A DNA stretch of 8,455 bases from a bacterium HR41 (lineage in GTDB: Bacteria > Actinomycetota > Thermoleophilia > Solirubrobacterales > Thermoleophilaceae): positions 1 to 8,455 of the forward strand of contig BEIR01000040.1 in assembly GCA_002898855.1 (NCBI GenBank), read 5' to 3'. The position numbers and the translations under genes were made by a program. Position 1 is the stretch's first letter. Each line of letters opens with the position of its first letter. The notes beneath the pieces are model-generated. The model saw nothing but the letters and a program-made list of their open reading frames with translations. It did not search any database and was not told where the DNA came from. This document shows positions 6,194 through 8,455 of this stretch, in pieces.

Positions 6194-8455
6194 TCAGCGG
6201 AACGGCGCGGTGGCGCGGAAGGCCTTGCGCAGCTCCCAGTAGGCAGGTTTCGGCGTACCGGTTTCGTCGATCAGGCCCTTGTTGTTCCACGGCGGGGTCG
6301 GGCGGTTCGGGTTTCCCCCGCGCCACTGCGGGGTGACGCGGAAGTCGCGCAAGATCCACACGATCGACGCCGCGACCCACGGGCGACGCTCGTGGATCGC
6401 CAGGTGGTCGAGCAGGAAGCGGGTCTGGAAGGCGAACGTGCCCTTCGTGTCGGCCGGCCCGTCGTGCGTCGCCTCGGCACCGAACTCGGTCACGAAGATC
6501 GGTTTGTCGGGATACGCCAGGTGGAACTGCCCGAGGATCGTGTTGAGGTCCTCGGTGCGGCCGCTGTACCAGCCGAAGTACTCGTTGACGCCGATCGCGT
6601 CCAGCTCGTCGAACGCCGGGTGCCAGACCCGCGTCGGGTCGACCGGCGCGGCGCGGTCGATCGTTACGAGTCGTGTGGGGTCGAGCTCGCGCACAAGCCG
6701 CGCGGTTGCGCGCAGGTAAAGCTCGTAACCCGGACCGACGCTGCCGGCGTAACGGTTGTCGCCAAGAGCGAACTCGTTGCCGAGCGACCAGGCGATGACC
6801 GACGGGTTGTTGATCTCGGCGTCGACCATCTGCCGCACGCTGCGCTGTGCGGCGACGCGAACCGAGCGCAAGTTGAGAGCGCCGTTGGTGAGCTGGTACA
6901 CGGGCGGCTGCGCCCAGTAGAGGATGCCGGCGCGATCGAGCGCCTCGAGGATCGCCGGGTGGGGGGGATAGTGCGAGCGCGTGATCGTCGCCCCGAGATC
7001 GCGCAAGCGGTCGACGATCCAGCGGCGCTCGCGGGGACCGAGAGCTGCGCCGAGCTTGGGGTCGTCCTCGTGGAAGCTAGCCCCAACGAGCCGCACCGGC
7101 CGGCCGTTCAAGAGCAGCACGCCGCCGGGGCGGACCTCGATCAGGCGCACACCGCTGTAGAGCACGTAACTGGCGCGGTAGGGCGGGCGCGTAGAACTTG
7201 GGCTGCGCGTCGACTCGCTGTCGCGGTCCTGGTCCCGGAGCCGTGTGGCCTCCTCGCCGGTGGCGCTGACAAGGAGCCGGTAGAGCGCCGGTCGCCGTGG
7301 CTGCCAGAGCACGGGACGTCCGATGCGAAGCGGCAGCGTGACCACGGCGCGGCCGGCGGGCGTAATGGTGAGCGCTAGCGAGCTGCTCCCGGCCGGACGG
7401 CGGCGCGGGTCGCGAGCGCTCGCGGCGATGACGACGCGCAGGGCGCGAGCGGTCGCATTGCGGACGACGGCGCGCACGCGGAAGGTGGCGCTGCACGTCG
7501 GGCAGCGCAGCTCCGGCAGGGCGCTGACGCGCTCGATATCGATCCCGTAGACAGGGCGGATCTCGACCTCGCGGGCGATCCCGCCGAAGTTCCACCAGCC
7601 GCCGCGCCCGTAGCGACATGCGTTCGTCTCGAAACGGCTGTGCGAGAGGTCGTAGGGGCCGCGCATCGTCGACGCGCGCACCACCAACCGGTTGGTGGCG
7701 CGCGGATCGAGTCCGCGCGCATCGAGCTCGAACGGTGTGTATCCGCCGCTGTGCTCGCCGAGCTTGCGGCCGTTGAGCCACACGGTGGCGCGTTCGCGCA
7801 CGCCGAGGAAGCGCAGTCGCCAGAGAGTCGGACGCTCGGTGGCATCGGCCGTGCGGGGAAGGCGAAACTCCTTCCGGTACCAGCCCCAGCCGCTGCGATT
7901 GCGGACGGTGTCGGTGGCGTTCCAGACGTGCGGCACGGTCACGGGTTGCCAGCCGTCGAGCGTGGTCTGGGTCGGCAGGCCGCGCGCTTCGCCGGTGCGC
8001 TCCTCGTCGAGCTGGAAGTACCAGCGGCCGCCGAGCAAGAGCCGCCCGGTCGGCCCGTTGCGCTCCGGCACGCCGCGCGTCGGCACGTCGACGACGAGCG
8101 GCGGCGTGGCCTGCGGCTGCGTCGCCGGGAGCGGGACCGGAACGCAGCGCGCGGGCGGTGTGCCGGACGAGCCGTCGCCCTCGCCTTCGCCCGGCTGCGG
8201 CTGCGGCGCCGGCGCGGCCCCCGTCTGCGCGGCGCGCGCGTCGACCGAGTAGAGCTCGCGGCCCGGCGCGCTCGATCGCGACGCTGCGCTAGCGGCGGGG
8301 TCGAGGGCAGCGATGGTGGCTGCGCCTAGGACCGCAAGCAGCGCGATTCCCCGCGCGATCGGCGCAGCCCGCAGCGAGCCGCGCGCGGGCCGGCCGAGGC
8401 TTGGTGCCGCTGCTTTCGCCTGGGCCGGCGCCGTGGGGCGAGCGTATCTGTCGCG
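6194..8455 (-). CDS. Exported GH2 glycosidase, beta-glucuronidase-like, 5'-partial at right edge
   Basis: The frame is open from the window edge to TGA at 6194 and gives 753 visible residues (numbered here from 8455). Domains in order are: an Arg/Ala-rich leader; a hydrophobic segment at about 33-51 (signal peptide or anchor); a Pro/Gly/Glu linker to about 120; the GH2 sugar-binding domain from LLLGGRWYFQLD, with VPHVWNATD and GWGWYRKEF; an Ig-like middle domain; and the TIM barrel. In the barrel, RSHYPPHP, then WSLGNEF with the acid/base E561 and FVTEFGAE with the nucleophile E657 are 96 residues apart, as expected for GH2. NEYFGWY and the late WNNKG (N724-x-K726) match the beta-glucuronidase signature, where N-x-K contacts the uronate carboxylate. 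A GTG at 8086 could start a shorter 630-residue form, but it would lack any export signal, and upstream codons keep strong third-position G/C. No ATG, GTG or TTG start is present upstream of that, so the true start lies outside the window. Likely role: cleavage of uronic-acid-containing or related beta-linked glycans outside the cell. Confidence 0.9.
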   Translation of the reverse strand, partial: RDRYARPTAPAQAKAAAPSLGRPARGSLRAAPIARGIALLAVLGAATIAALDPAASAASRSSAPGRELYSVDARAAQTGAAPAPQPQPGEGEGDGSSGTPPARCVPVPLPATQPQATPPLVVDVPTRGVPERNGPTGRLLLGGRWYFQLDEERTGEARGLPTQTTLDGWQPVTVPHVWNATDTVRNRSGWGWYRKEFRLPRTADATERPTLWRLRFLGVRERATVWLNGRKLGEHSGGYTPFELDARGLDPRATNRLVVRASTMRGPYDLSHSRFETNACRYGRGGWWNFGGIAREVEIRPVYGIDIERVSALPELRCPTCSATFRVRAVVRNATARALRVVIAASARDPRRRPAGSSSLALTITPAGRAVVTLPLRIGRPVLWQPRRPALYRLLVSATGEEATRLRDQDRDSESTRSPSSTRPPYRASYVLYSGVRLIEVRPGGVLLLNGRPVRLVGASFHEDDPKLGAALGPRERRWIVDRLRDLGATITRSHYPPHPAILEALDRAGILYWAQPPVYQLTNGALNLRSVRVAAQRSVRQMVDAEINNPSVIAWSLGNEFALGDNRYAGSVGPGYELYLRATARLVRELDPTRLVTIDRAAPVDPTRVWHPAFDELDAIGVNEYFGWYSGRTEDLNTILGQFHLAYPDKPIFVTEFGAEATHDGPADTKGTFAFQTRFLLDHLAIHERRPWVAASIVWILRDFRVTPQWRGGNPNRPTPPWNNKGLIDETGTPKPAYWELRKAFRATAPFR

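Noticed and set aside
6032..7378. 448-codon open frame on the plus strand across the GH2 gene
   Set aside because: Low-complexity Arg/Val/Glu/Ala product with no motif, antisense to catalytic-motif-bearing GH2 sequence.
1..8455. CRISPR arrays, insertion sequences, tRNA or rRNA genes, attachment sites
   Set aside because: No spaced direct repeats, transposase motifs, tRNA-like cloverleaf or rRNA-like stretch was seen; nearly all bases are accounted for by protein genes.

Overview
The window is very GC-rich, with a strong G/C bias at third codon positions, no mobile elements and no RNA genes that I can see. Codon usage and the style of the proteins (a multi-pass sulfatase-fold protein, a tiny 'YIDPxSG' membrane protein, a long methyltransferase carrying a conserved N-terminal half, a secreted GH2 enzyme) suggest an actinomycete-type chromosome. 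My best guess is class Thermoleophilia (Solirubrobacterales or relatives). That taxonomic placement is inference.

Layout. (1) Positions 1-1628, minus strand: a family 2 glycosyltransferase with two C-terminal membrane helices, followed after three bases by a class I SAM methyltransferase that runs off the left edge. (2) Positions 1629-1775: a divergent promoter region with candidate promoter elements and a perfect 8-bp inverted repeat. (3) Positions 1776-5741, plus strand: a probable operon of a 68-residue one-helix membrane protein, a 498-residue protein with a kinase-like N-terminal half and a methyltransferase C-terminal half, and a 721-residue five-helix membrane enzyme of the sulfatase/alkaline-phosphatase superfamily. 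The last two genes overlap by one base (TGATG). (4) Positions 5742-5785: a short convergent intergenic stretch with a hairpin that could end transcription from both sides. (5) Positions 5786-8455, minus strand: a large GH2 glycosidase resembling beta-glucuronidase, followed by a small lipoprotein. The GH2 reading frame stays open with good codon bias to the right edge and adds a hydrophobic signal or anchor segment and a proline-rich linker, so the gene is 5'-partial here.

Taken together the window looks like a cell-envelope glycan neighbourhood: sugar transfer to a lipid carrier, two methyltransferases, an extracytoplasmic phospho- or sulfo-transferase/hydrolase, and an exported glycosidase. 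The most unusual unit is the plus-strand trio (small membrane protein, kinase-like/methyltransferase fusion, membrane sulfatase-fold enzyme). It reads as a coherent module whose substrate and chemistry cannot be assigned from sequence.
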